From contig CM060920.1 of the NCBI GenBank assembly GCA_030737875.1, positions 480,158,861 through 480,222,860 of the forward strand: a stretch of 64,000 nt of DNA, in the 5' to 3' direction. This stretch comes from Allium sativum (Eukaryota; Streptophyta; Magnoliopsida; Asparagales; Amaryllidaceae). The notes under the pieces were generated by a model. The model had not been told where the DNA came from. It made no database searches and saw only the letters and a program-made list of their open reading frames with translations. Made by a program: the position numbers and the translations under genes. Shown here piece after piece: positions 38,217 to 50,097 of this stretch (the first letter of the stretch is position 1; every line of letters starts with the position of its first letter).

Positions 38217-40842
38217 TGTGACGGCCCACCCCGCACCAACCGACATTTACTCCAAAGGTGCGCTGTACTCATGTCCAGTTAGCACGGGACTGTCGTCAGA
38301 AGGAAAGGAAAGAAGGAAATGAACTAACAAGGAACCTATAAAATGTCTCACAGAGCATAGGATAAAATATAATAATTACATACTTGACATAAAACAGGTG
38401 AGACAGTGCATAAGCTGAAAACAAACTATCATAGCAGCGGAAAATCCAAATACAGCTTATGATCCAAAGCCAACATTATTACAACTTTTCAAACTGTCTC
38501 AAAAAGAAAAAGCAAGATAAAGGAGGTACACTACTAATGCCCAAGTAGCGACCACCAACGACACAGGGAGAATATCTATATATCATATGTGGAAGCCTCC
38601 TGCTCGCCTCCGAATCAGCTACTCGCGCATCACCAGCTAACCTGTCTCTAGTCTGTTCGTGTGAGCACCCAGAGTAATAAGAAGAGACATAAAACTCTGG
38701 GTCAGACATAAAGCCTGGTATGAGCGATAAGCATCTAAACAGAACAATAACAGGTAGACTAAACCATACCTGAACCTGGACCTGCAACCAAAGAGTTAGC
38801 ACTATATACTGTACAACACTCTAAGGTGCCATTCCAAATGGTGTAAAGATAACAGGGGTGGGGGTGTGCATGTCATAGTGATGGAAAACAATCAAGCATA
38901 GCAACCATCCTCACATCTCTCACTCAGTGCGTAAAGCATACGATATTCACCGCTTCGATCACCTTAATACTTTGCTATGATCACCTTGCCTCATGAAGTC
39001 ATAAATGGCTTCACTGCACTGATACATAGCCACCAATCCTTCGCTATGTCCACTTTGCCCTATGGAGTTGCAATGACCCCACTGCACTGGCTCATAGCCT
39101 CACTAATCCTTTACTATGTCCACTCTGCCCCATGGAGTCACAATGACCCCACTGCACTGGCTCATAGTCTTACTACGATCACTTTGCCCCTCGAGTCATA
39201 GTGACTCTACTGCACTGATAACGTATTCTTGCTACCATCACTTTGCCCCTCGAGTCATAGTGACTCTACTGCACTGATAAGCAGCCCATCATTCATTTTC
39301 AGTGGTGAATCGAAGTTATGAACGTCGACAACTCCTTAGCACACGTCCCGCAGCAAAGCCCAACCTTGAAGTGAACTCATTGGTTCCCAACTGGATCCTG
39401 AGCTCTAACTTCCATTTGGACTACCTTTGCATCTCGAGTTATTGGTCGTCACCGGATCGGTTCGGATCTCCCCCTAATCCTCAGTTCGGTTCGGATCGGA
39501 ATGCTCCTTCTTCACTGGATCGGGTCGGATACCTCGAGCTCCCTCCCAATATGTAGGTTCGGATCGGAAGACGTCGCCCCTAGGGGATCGGGTCGGGTTC
39601 TTCAATTCCATTCACCACGCGTCGGTTCGGTTCGGAGGTGACCATGTGGGTCGGATCGGATGATGCATGCCACGAGAAATGCAAGTGGATAGAAGCTTCC
39701 CTAGTCCTTGTTGTCCTCCTATGTTCGGATCGGGGTGTGGAGCGTAAGAGCGGATCGGAGCTTCTGAATTCGAGTGGGGGTTCGGATCGGGTCCTCCTAA
39801 CTGATCCGATCCGGTTCGGATGTCTTCCTGTACTTTTTCCAGCAAGCAGTTTACGCCACTCGACGGCGTTTTCGACCATTCCAACTATTCTAATCAATCA
39901 CAAAGCATACCATACAGTCATAGCAACATGCATAATCAACCACAAACACCAAAACATCTATATGATAGGTTAAAATGGATCAAACATAGCCAAAACCCCA
40001 TATTTTTCCCTTAAGCATGTTTAGGTGAAACTAATGACGTGATTAGCAAAACTTAACCAAATTAACCCAAATTCATATCAGAGGTCTAAAACATCATTTC
40101 GAATTTTATTAATATTTTTCCAGAATTTTATCATGTTTAAATTTGCTAATTAACACTAATTACCCTTAATTAGCCATAATTAGTGAGGAACTATGCAAAT
40201 CACTCACCTTAGCCACAAATAAACTTTAGATCTGAAATAAATCTCTGATTTAGTGTGAATCCCAATGCTAAACAGCAGCTCTAATGTTGATTTGGTGTTC
40301 AACTCTCTTGATTTGATGTTGCTAAGCCCAATCTTCAAGTAAAAAGTGATTTGGAGGTGATTTAGAGGTTGGAGGCCATTTTTAGGGTTTCTTAGAGGTA
40401 AGTGGAGGCTAGAAAACTGAAATGGAATGAATCTCTAACTCTTTTCAGCCTCCCCATAACCCTAATCCCGAAATGAGTTATGGGCCCATTCACTAATCAC
40501 TTTATTTGGCCCGGTTAAGCAGTTTTTCACCTTCCAAACCTTATTTCAGCCATATCTCCCAAACGGTAAGTCCGTTTTTCGCATGTGACCACTCTACGGA
40601 AAGGTAAACCATCAAACGAATCTAATGGAAGTAGTTTCAGGTCAAAATTCCTTTCCAATCAAAAGTTAAGGCCGAAACAAGATCAGCTAGGGGCAAAATG
40701 GTCATTTAAAAATCGACAAAAATCAAGAACGTGGGAAATGACTCTAATGGTTGTTTCCCAAAGTTACATGACCATACGACTTCATATGGGAAAGAAATAA
40801 ATATCCTACGATCCTCCGATGCGTAGAATGTGGGTTGTTACA
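38217..40842 (-). mobile_element. gypsy-2 3' LTR (2.63 kb)
   Basis: TGTGACGGCC...GGGTTGTTACA, homologous to 1237-3828 and to the interrupted 5' LTR at 58867 onward. A polypurine tract lies at its right edge, so it is the 3' LTR of a minus-strand element. It contains the 65-70 bp repeats (38977-39290) and the GGATCGG cluster (39450-39820). Confidence 0.92.
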
Positions 40843-40857
40843 TTCTCCCCCCTTAAG
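40843..40857 (-). other. gypsy-2 polypurine tract
   Basis: Minus strand CTTAAGGGGGGAGAA directly before the LTR start. TTTCGGGGGCGAAATTTC lies next to it (40856-40877). This pairing of a conserved block with the purine tract is typical of Tekay/Del-type chromoviruses and recurs in B1, B2 and C. Confidence 0.85.
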
Positions 40858-40990
40858 AAATTTCGCCCCCGAAATTCCCTAACCAAAACACACACAAGGG
40901 TCCCGCATACCTGTCAGTCATAAAACAACAATCAAACATGCAAAACAAGTCTATCCTAGCATGCGGAATAACTAAATCGCAAAGTAAATC

Positions 40991-43974
40991 TTACCAGGCA
41001 AAGAGTTCTGGATACGTCTTCCTAATGCTCTCCTCTGTCTCCCAAGTACAGTCATTCTCGTCCTCGCCCCACTGAACCTTGACTAGCTTCACCGCCTTCC
41101 TTCGAAGTTGCTTCGTATCGTGCTCGACAATACGAATCGGCTTGCGGTTCCCAACCGCCTCGGGTTCTACTTCGAAGTCCTCTAACTGATCAGGTGAAAT
41201 AGTCATATCTGGGTCGTGTACGAACTTCCTTAGTTGGGAAACATGAAATACGTTGTGAACTCCCGCAATCTTTTCTAGTAAGTCAACTCTATATGCCAAA
41301 TTCCCAACTAGTTCGAGAACTGAGAATGGTCCAACAAATCTTGGTGCCAACTTGACTCTCTTGCCAAATCGTATCACGCTTTTCAACGGAGAAATCTTGA
41401 CAAACACCAAGTCACCAACGGAGAATTTTAAGTCTCTTCTCCTCTTATCAGCATAATTCTTCTGCCTATCTTGGGCAGCCTTCATTCGTTGCTGAATGAT
41501 CTTGATCTTGTCCGAGGTTTCTCTTACCACATCTGGTCCAAGCACAAACTTCTCACCAGTCTCTATCCAACATGATGGTGAGTTGCACGGTCTTCCGTAC
41601 AAAGCTTCATATGGAGCCATACCGATACTGGATTGGTAGCTATTATTATATGCAAACTCTACTAGATGCAAATGGTCATTCCATGATCCACCAAAATCCA
41701 ATATACAAGCTCTCAAGAGAAATTCCAATATACGATTCACCCTCTCCGTCTGACCTCGGTCTGAGGATGATATGCGGTACTGAGATGTAATTCTGATCCT
41801 AGAGCGTCTTGTAAGCTCTTCCAAAACCCACTAGTAAACAACGGGTCTCGGTCACTCACAATGCTTTTAGGTACTCCATGAAATCTCACTACCCACTTCA
41901 TATACAATTCTGCTAACTTAGATGACGTTCTGTTCGATTAGACAGGTATAAATCTTGCACTCTTAGTCAATCGATCCACAATTACCCAAATACTATCATG
42001 TCCCGACCTAGTCCTTGGTAAACCATCGATGAAATCTATCGAGACTTGCTCCCATTTCCATTCGGGAATTTCTAATGGTTGCAACAAACCACTAGGCTTC
42101 TTTTGCTCGGCTTTAACTAGTTGGCAATTCATGCACTTGGATATAAACTTCCCAACGTCTCTTTTCATCCCTTTCCAGTAGTAAGTCTGTTTCATGTCTC
42201 GATACATCTTATTACCACTGGGATGTATAGTCAGTTTTGAGTGATGACATTCTCCAAGCACTTCATCTCTCAAACCATTCACGTTGGGTACAACTAGTCT
42301 TCCATTCTTTCTAAGCCATCCATCTCGATCAAGCCCATACAAATTCATCTCCTCACCGTCAATATTCATTTCTAACTTGGAGATGTTTTCCAATAGATTA
42401 GGATCGTCCCTCTGGCTGGAACCAATCTTCTCTATCAAAGTGGGTCTGATCACTAAATTAGCTAGCATTTCTGGATCCAATTCGCACCTTGGTATGAAAT
42501 CAAATCCTGAGATATACTCCAGTTGCTTCCATTCAAGAAACATAGCCCCTAAACTGGCATGTCTCCTACTCAAGGCATCGGCTACTGCATTACCTTTCCC
42601 AGGTGTATATGCGATATCAAAATCATACGAAGCCAAGAACTCTAACCATCTCTGCTGACAGAGATTCAGATCCTTCTGGGAGAAGAGATACTTTAATGAT
42701 TTATGATTGGTAAACAACTCGAATCTTTCTCCCAAGAGATAATGTCTCCACATCTTCAGCGCAAACACGATCGCTGCCAATTCCAAATCATGGGTAGGGT
42801 ACCTTTTCTCATGTGGCTTTAGTTGCCGACTAGCATAAGCTACAACCCTACCTCCTTGCATCAATACATCACCTAGTCCGGTACCACAAGCATCCGTGTA
42901 TACCGTCATCTTTTCATTCCCTTTAGGAATGACTAACACTGGCGCATGCGTCAACCTTTCTTTTAGACTCTGGAATGCATTCTCACACACTCCGTCCCAG
43001 ACAAAGGCCTGATTCTTCTTAGTCAACTAAGTTAACGGTGCTGCTATCTTGGAGAAGTCCTGGATAAACTTACGATAATATCTAGCCAACCCAAAGAAAC
43101 TTCTTACATCTGTTGCATTCTTGGGCGTAGGCCAATCCTGTACCGTAGCCACCTTCGCAGGGTCCACGGCAATACCATTTTCTGAAACAACATGGCCCAA
43201 GAATCTTACTTCCCTTCTCCAAAAGTGACACTTAGAGAATTTCGCTTTCAATTGGGGTTTCCTCAACACCGCCATCACTATCCTCAAGTGTCCCTTGTGT
43301 TCCTTCTCTATCCTCGAGTAAACAAGGATGTCGTCTACGAACACAAGAACAAACTTATTCAACTGATCTCTGAATACTCGATTCATAAGATCCACAAAGT
43401 AGGCTGGTGCATTGGTCAACCCAAATGGCATGACCAACCACTCATAGAATCCAGACGGCGTCCTAAATGCCGTTTTCGGAACACTCTCATCCGCCACTCG
43501 AAGCTGATGAAATCCTGTCGCGAGGTCCAACTGGGAGAACACTCTTGCTCCTTCCAGTTGATCAAACAAATCATCTATCCGCGGTAGAGGATAATTATTC
43601 TTCCTCGTTACCTTATTCTACCCGCGATAGTCCACACACAAACGAAGGGAACCATCTGCCTTAGTAGCAAACACAACTGGTGCTCCCCACTCGGAGACAC
43701 TTCTTCTAATAAATCCCTTCTTCAAAAGATTGCTGACTTGCACCCTGAGCTCTCGCTGCTCCCTTGGTGCCATACGACGAAGTGGCATCACTCTAGGTCT
43801 GCCATCTTCCACTAAATCAATACGGAACTCAATCTCTCGGTGTGGTGGAAGCCCGGTCACCTCCTCGAAGACGTCCGGATACTGGCCAACCACGGGCACA
43901 TCTGACAACTCATCATGCGGGATGTCGAGGGAATTTATAAAACTAGCCATTACCCCATCACTAGGTAGACTACG
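40991..43974 (-). pseudogene. Ty3/gypsy pol: RT, RNase H, integrase, chromodomain-like tail (broken)
   Basis: Minus-strand pol of gypsy-2, from just after the protease (cut off by element C at 43975) to the stop at 40991. In order: the pre-RT segment (QYPDVFEEVTGLPPHR), RT with FVDD at about 43330-43341, RNase H ([16 protein letters not shown]), the integrase HHCC finger (about 42270-42120), the core with DFIDGLP, a GPY/F-like module (PRFVGPFSVLE) and a chromodomain-like tail (VKVQWG, CTWE) ending PELFAW. It is Tekay/Del-like by this tail. Lesions: TAG at 43618-43620, TAG at 43027-43029, TAA at 41938-41940 and a one-base frameshift near 41752-41760. RT, RNase H and integrase are otherwise well preserved, so inactivation is fairly recent. 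Not functional. Confidence 0.93.
43970..43974. repeat. Probable target duplication of element C (CTACG; partner CTACC at 57268-57272)
   Basis: CTAC is shared on both sides; the fifth base differs. Joining the gypsy-2 sequence across element C with one copy of this site restores a continuous reading frame between the protease and the RT, which confirms the insertion point. Confidence 0.7.
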
Positions 43975-45757
43975 TGTAAAGACCCGCAACTTCCCCGTAA
44001 AGGAAAGCGTCGGATAGTTCGAGAACAAACCACAACAGAACGCATACAGAAGAACATTTCATTGTATATTACAACAATGCATCAGATTACAAGAATCTAC
44101 AGAGTATAAAAGAATATTACACAGAAATATCAGAGATTTAAATTACATTTAAATACATAGCAGCGGAAAATAATACAATATACAACTAGAAGAGATATAC
44201 GGATACAAAGCTTTCCGGATATCATTCCAGCTGTAAACCAGGATCCTGTGAATATAAATCTGCAAAAACCAAAACTACTAGCTGCCCGTGTCAAAATAAG
44301 GGCACCCAGAGTTTAGGTTAAAACAATAAACTCCAGGTCAGTCATGTGACTGGTGTGAGAACTAAAACAGTTAATCTTTATTTTTAAAGCTAGGTAAATC
44401 AAGGGACCACGCCGTATAACACGGAACGGGTTTCCTCCCAAGAATACCAGTGCATAAATAAACAGCGCAATGCTAAATAAAGAAAAATGAAGCTGTTATA
44501 AGACCCAGGTCCCATCACACAATGCAACGCAGTCGAGGATAGGGTTTTCCCTTATAACAGCCAAAGAATGCTTGATACGTTTAAAACAAATCATTTGATA
44601 CTATGGTAAGTGCATAGTGTATAAAACAACTTCAAATCATAAGTATCAATCATAGGCGGCATAAGCGCCCCATCCCACTATGTCGCCATATATAGGATTA
44701 CAAATAAAACCGCAAAGTCACGTATTTGGAAATTGGATTTCCGTCTATGAACCGAGGCAAAAGATAGTCCTCAACCGTTTTCGTGACTGCCTAGCCCGAG
44801 CCACAGGGTCAGAGCGCATCGACCCTTGGATCGTCAGGGCCGGTCCACACGGAGTGGATTAAAATGCCTGAACATGCGTTTCCCCGCCCTATGGGGCGTA
44901 AACGAGCCAACTAAATGACTCCATCGGTTCGAGAACGACCGATCAATCCGAGGCGCCTCGCAACAGCAACAACCACATAAGTCAAACTCGTCAGGGCGTG
45001 TAAAACCACTGACGCCACTTCTAGCTAGGAAGAAACGCATGCCCTCCCTGACGTCCTCTCCCGTTTTTGGTTCATACCGGGTGTGAAACACGCGAGGTAA
45101 ACGTTACACAAAGCTACGCCACAAAGGCCGTGCTTTGATCATCACCACAAGACTTTGCTTTTCAACAGAAGCCTTGATCATTTGCATCTTAGCATGCCAC
45201 ACAGGCAAACCATCCTATGCAACCGATATCAGTCACACAGAATGAAATCCGATGTCAGACACACAGTCCATTTACAAGTCCGTCCTGGGTCTGAACGAAA
45301 ACGGAGGCACCTAGTACCCCGCATATCCATCGATCTCCAAGTACGTCTGGACGATCACTAACTGTTTCCATCTTCTTGGGTGTACAGCCCAATCAAGATC
45401 ATCAGTTATCACCCAAACGACGTGAAGACCTCCGGTCTTCGACCATCGTCTTCATCTTCGACTTATCGTCGTATCAGTTATTCAGAATGGGATAAACCCG
45501 GTCTTTCCGAATAACTCGCGTATATATTATAAAAGTGTTACACAAACACAACATACGCCTCATTCCAACTCATTAGTCATTAACCGTAAATTAATCAAGA
45601 GAATAATTCCCCAAATATTAACCCCGAAGGCCGAAACCAACATCAGATCAATATCCAGAAAACCATTCTACTTAGCTAACCGACAGTTAGTTTCTAAATT
45701 TCACGTTCAAATCTAATTAAAGATTCATTAAAACTCCACTTAGTTTTAATCTGTGAC

Positions 45758-46010
45758 TGGGTTAAAGAATCAGTGTCATTTAAAACACGGTTCACGATAA
45801 ACCCAAAGTCACATCCCATTAATTATCGGGTTAAAGAACAAGTGTTATTTAAAACACTGTTCACGATAAACCCAAAAATCAATATCCATTCAATTCCAAT
45901 TAAATATTATTTAATTGGTACACTTCATTAAATCTAAATAAAAAGATTTAATCTTTTCTCAACTGGGTTCAAGAGCGGTGTTAGTGAAGACACCATTCAC
46001 GACAAACCCA
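45758..46010. repeat. Triple-hairpin cassette in C 3' LTR
   Basis: Units at 45758-45804, 45828-45874 and 45964-46010. Unit 2 is the best: CGGGTT/AAACCC, GAACA/TGTTC and AGTGTT/AACACT around a five-base loop. Unit 3 has GGTGTT/GACACC instead, a compensating change. Confidence 0.75.
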
Positions 46011-46849
46011 AATCACATTCGATATTCAATACAAGGCTCTGAATAGAAAATATATCGGCTTATATTCAATATCGAATTCTACGACTAACAAATGTCGTAT
46101 TGGAAATAACGATACAAATATATATCTTTCAAATTTCCATAACAACACCTGTAATATCACGAATTCCAACATCGAAATATTCCGAAGACAATTTCGATTC
46201 AAATCCACTCCAATGCAATCATTGGAAATTTTGGTTATTTTTAAAACCCTTTTCGAATTCAATTTATTTATTTAAAAATAAATAGAATTATAATTCTAGT
46301 TCAAAACTAGTTCATTTCGATAAAAATCTATTTTTATCTTTTCAAATAGGGAGTTTTTCATCCCAATTCTTTCTAAATCATTTCTTATGATTTTACACAA
46401 ATTATTACTATTTTTAATAATTTTATCAAGGCTCGTACAGTCGATTTCCATCAATGGCCATCGAACTGCACTTACAGCGACCTTTTTCGAATTTGATTTG
46501 GACATAATTCCAAATCCAACCGTTAGATTTCAAATTTCTAATTTTCATTAGAAAGCTCTTTTCGATACGAACCCAACGGTTCCGGTTTTAGGAGAATCCG
46601 ACGGTCGGATCTCCCGCAATGTCCGTTTGAAATAAATGGTCGAAATTCGCGAACTACCGCGGCGCGGCGCGTTCTATTCAGGCCATTATATTATATATAT
46701 AATATATATAATATATATTTCGTCGATCCCTATTTAAAACGGATTATATAAATAGTTTTAAATTCGTTTCAAATTCTATTTCAACTTCTATTTCAATTCA
46801 AAGCCAAAATTGAATTCTTCTTTATAAATTCGTTTTAAAATTCATTTCT

Positions 46850-47212
46850 ATTCAATTCGAATTTCAATTCAATTTGAATTCATTTCAATTCGCTTTCAAT
46901 TCCATTTGAATTCGTTTTCAATTCAATTCATTTCGAAATCGTTTTCAATTCATTTTGATTTCGAAATCGTTTTCAATTCATTTTGAATTCGTTTTCAATT
47001 CAATTCATTTCGAAATCGTTTTCAATTCATTTTGAATTCGTTTTCAATTCAATTCATTTCGAAATCGTTTTCAATTCAATTCATTTCGAAATCGTTTTCA
47101 ATTCATTTTGATTTCGAAATCGTTTTCAATTCATTTTGAATTCGTTTTCAATTCAATTCATTTCGAAATCGTTTTCAATTCAATTCATTTCGAAATCGTT
47201 TTCAATTCATTT
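46850..47212. repeat. TTCAATTCATTTCGAAATCG minisatellite, C 3' LTR
   Basis: Irregular alternation of TTTTCAATTCA, TTTTGAATTCG and TTTCGAAATCG blocks, with higher-order units of roughly 45-50 bp. The sister array at 54009-54393 is 22 bp longer. Confidence 0.9.
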
Positions 47213-48312
47213 TTAAGATGAATAAAATCGATATAAATATCGTTCACGTCAAAATGGCGTCAATCTAATCAACACGGCTTCATATATTCCTTTATTTTCA
47301 AATATTCTATTTCGAATATTTCTATTTCAAATATTTCTATTTCAAAACTGGAATGAGGCCCAATCAATTGCCATATAAAATTAATTATATGGATTTTCAT
47401 ACAACACATGTATATAATAGCATTGAAAATAATCAACCATCAACCAAAGTGCACTACACTGTATAAGCATCAAATATAGATATTCAACGCTTATAACAGC
47501 CTGTCAATCAATCGATCGACATATTTAATCAATCAGGATGAGTGAACTTCAAATTTCATCCCAACACCCGTGTGGGGTTTCAAACAATCAAACACATATT
47601 TTATTTGTGCAGTTAGGCGATGTGTAAAATTTATCGACCCAATCAACGTCATTCAAATAGGTGTACATAAACAAACCGTCTGGTTTGTAAATGAATATTT
47701 ATTTATTCACATTCACGTTAAAAATTATATTTTTAACGATAACACATTTTATTTTAACATATGAATTTCTATTCAGTTCATTCTTTAAATAAAATGCTAT
47801 TTTTATTTTTCTAACTTATTTTAGAAAATTTCGGCGGCATAACGGCACGATACTAGAAACGGGACAAGGCCTAGCCTTATCCCCGGTCTAGTGAAGGCCC
47901 ACGCCATTCACACATCAATCAAATCAATCTCATTTTGCAAACCACAAAATTTGGAGTAAGGGCCTAACCTAGCCTTACTCCTTCGCCTTATAACGGCGCA
48001 CGTCTAATCCTAACCAATTTATCGATTCGATTTTTCACAACACAAATCACATTCAAACCAATATCGCAATCAATCACCAAACAGTCAAACAAACAAGTCC
48101 ATGGTTTGTGGACGGGTGTCGGGTGCTACTAAGCACCGTCTGCATCCTAGTATATATATATAACTAGAAAAGAAATTTGAAAGGTGAGAAGTTCTCACTG
48201 ATAGCTATCCTAGCTCCACGGCTCTTCTAATGCAGGAAATCTTCGCCAACTCGCCTTTCGTCGCTTTCGCCCGCATTCTCTACATATGTAAAAATTGAAT
48301 TTTTATTATGTT

Positions 48313-48640
48313 ATTCAATATATAAAAATCGAATTTTGACTTCAAAGTTCAATATATAAAAATCCTATTTTTATCGAAGTTCAATATATAAAAATCATAT
48401 TTTTATCGAAGTTCAATATATAAAAATCATATTTTTATATCGAAGTTCAATATATAAAAATCATATTTTTCTATCGAAGTTCAATATATAAAAATCATAT
48501 TTTTCTATCGAAGTTCAATATATAAAAATCATATTTTTATCGAAGTTCAATATATAAAAATCATATTTTTCTATCGAAGTTCAATATATAAAAATCATAT
48601 TTTTATATCGAAGTTCAATATATAAAAATCATATTTTTAT
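48313..48640. repeat. 30-33 bp hairpin minisatellite, C 3' LTR
   Basis: About ten copies of TTCAATATATAAAAATCATA plus TTTTTATCGAAG, with linker variants (ATCG, CTATCG, ATATCG). Most copies contain the perfect inverted repeat ATAAAAAT-CAT-ATTTTTAT or ATAAAAAT-CAT-ATTTTT. The order of variants is the same in the sister LTR (55495-55823). Confidence 0.92.
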
Positions 48641-48834
48641 CACTTTAACTTCATGTTAAAAATATTGCCTTTTCATATATAAAATTCCTATCTTAGCTTT
48701 TAAAATAAATTTTCAGTTTTTAAATGAACAAATTTTCAGTTTTAACATTATATAAAAAAAAACAGTTTTACTTTATATATAAAAAAAACAGTTTAACATA
48801 AAAAAAACAAATAAAATAAATAAGCAGAAAAACT

Positions 48835-49165
48835 CACAGGGGGGAGGGGGTTTCTTCTGTGCGCCAGCGTCGGGGGGTGGCTCAGGATCGTCGGAGGGAG
48901 GCGTTGGCAGGGGGGGGGGGGGCAGGCGGTCGTCGGCCAAGCCAGGGCGTCGGAGCAAAAGGGGGCGCGGTGGGTTTTAGGGGGCTCGAGATCGATTCGG
49001 GGGGGGGGGGGGGTTTCTTGGCTACGGGCGTTCTAGGGTTTCAGGGAGGCGCCAGGGAGGAGGGCGACGACGGGGGAGGGGTCGGCGATGAGATCGATGT
49101 CGTCGGTTTTTTTTTTTTTTTCATTCGATCTGTAGAAATGAAGAAGGGGGGGGCCAGAACCAATA
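48835..49165. other. G-rich island with long homopolymers in C 3' LTR
   Basis: GC-rich segment in an AT-rich LTR with runs of about 14 G (48909-48922) and about 17 G (49000-49014 region), several GGGG tracts and a T14 run. In the sister LTR (56020-56330) the two long G runs are about 7 each. It sits where the B2 LTRs have their promoter and leader. Confidence 0.8.
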
Positions 49166-50097
49166 AAAGGGGAGGAAGGGGGTTTTTTCCTTTTTTTTTT
49201 TTTTTATTTATTATTTTATTATTTTTAAAAGTTGACTTTTACATACGTCATCAAAACGAGGCCCACCACCTGTCGTCCATAGCGTTTAACCCCCATTCCG
49301 AACACAATGGGATATGTATCGTAGACTGATTCGGCTGTTACAATCAGTTTCCGTTAAATTTACATTTAAACCACTATATTGAATTTTAAACGTACATTTC
49401 AAATTACCGGGGTCATATATTAACTCGGAAAATTACAGAAAAATATTTTCTAGCTTCGTATTGACGATACGGTCCTAACAAAACAAGTTTCGTCGAATTC
49501 TGAGACCGTATGAAAAATGGTCAATTTTTCAGTCGATTAAAATCAACTGAAACTGGTCAAACGCGTTTTCCTTTGCCACGCTCACATATTGATTCGAAAA
49601 ATTATGAAACTTGAAACCCAGCAATAGTTTAACATCACGGACCCAACAAAACTGGTTTCGTCAAGATCCGAGGTCATTTGCAAAATTTCCATTTTTAAGG
49701 GCCTGAATTCCATAGCGACTATTCAGAATTTTCAACTGGACATATCTTTTGATTCCCGCTATCAAATTTCGATTATTCGGATTCGTTGGAAAGATATCCT
49801 CAATTAGATCCTAATGTTTTTGGTTTCACTAAAATCCGGATTGTTTTGCACCCGGTACATTCAATTGAAGTTTGAAATCGAATTATCGAACTACCGCGCC
49901 ATTTTCAATTCTATTTATAATTATATATAAATATTATATAGCCTAACGACGACGTATATAATATATACGTTCTAATTATATTCAAAAATAAATTTCTCAT
50001 CGTTTTTATTTAAAATAATTCATTTTAAATAATCAAAATTCGCTAAAATTGCCAAAATAAAAATTTTAAACTGGCCCAGATTTTACGGGTTGTTACA

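Larger units (their letters stand above)
43975..50097 (-). mobile_element. Element C 3' LTR (6.12 kb)
   Basis: It runs from TGTAAAGACCC to ACGGGTTGTTACA, followed by a polypurine tract. It is nearly identical to 51134-57267. It is a diverged relative of the B2 LTRs, with the same start, hairpin cassette and end. It holds two minisatellites, a G-rich island (48835-49165) and no recognisable gene. The 156-codon frame at 48859-49329 is low-complexity, antisense to the element and changes frame in the sister LTR. Confidence 0.93.

Noticed and set aside
40991..43974. Endogenous pararetrovirus
   Set aside because: Integrase, chromodomain-like tail, LTRs and primer-binding site identify a Ty3/gypsy retrotransposon; no movement or coat protein is seen.
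48859..49329. 156-codon open frame in the C LTR
   Set aside because: G-rich low-complexity sequence with homopolymers, antisense to the element, and the frame differs in the otherwise identical sister LTR.
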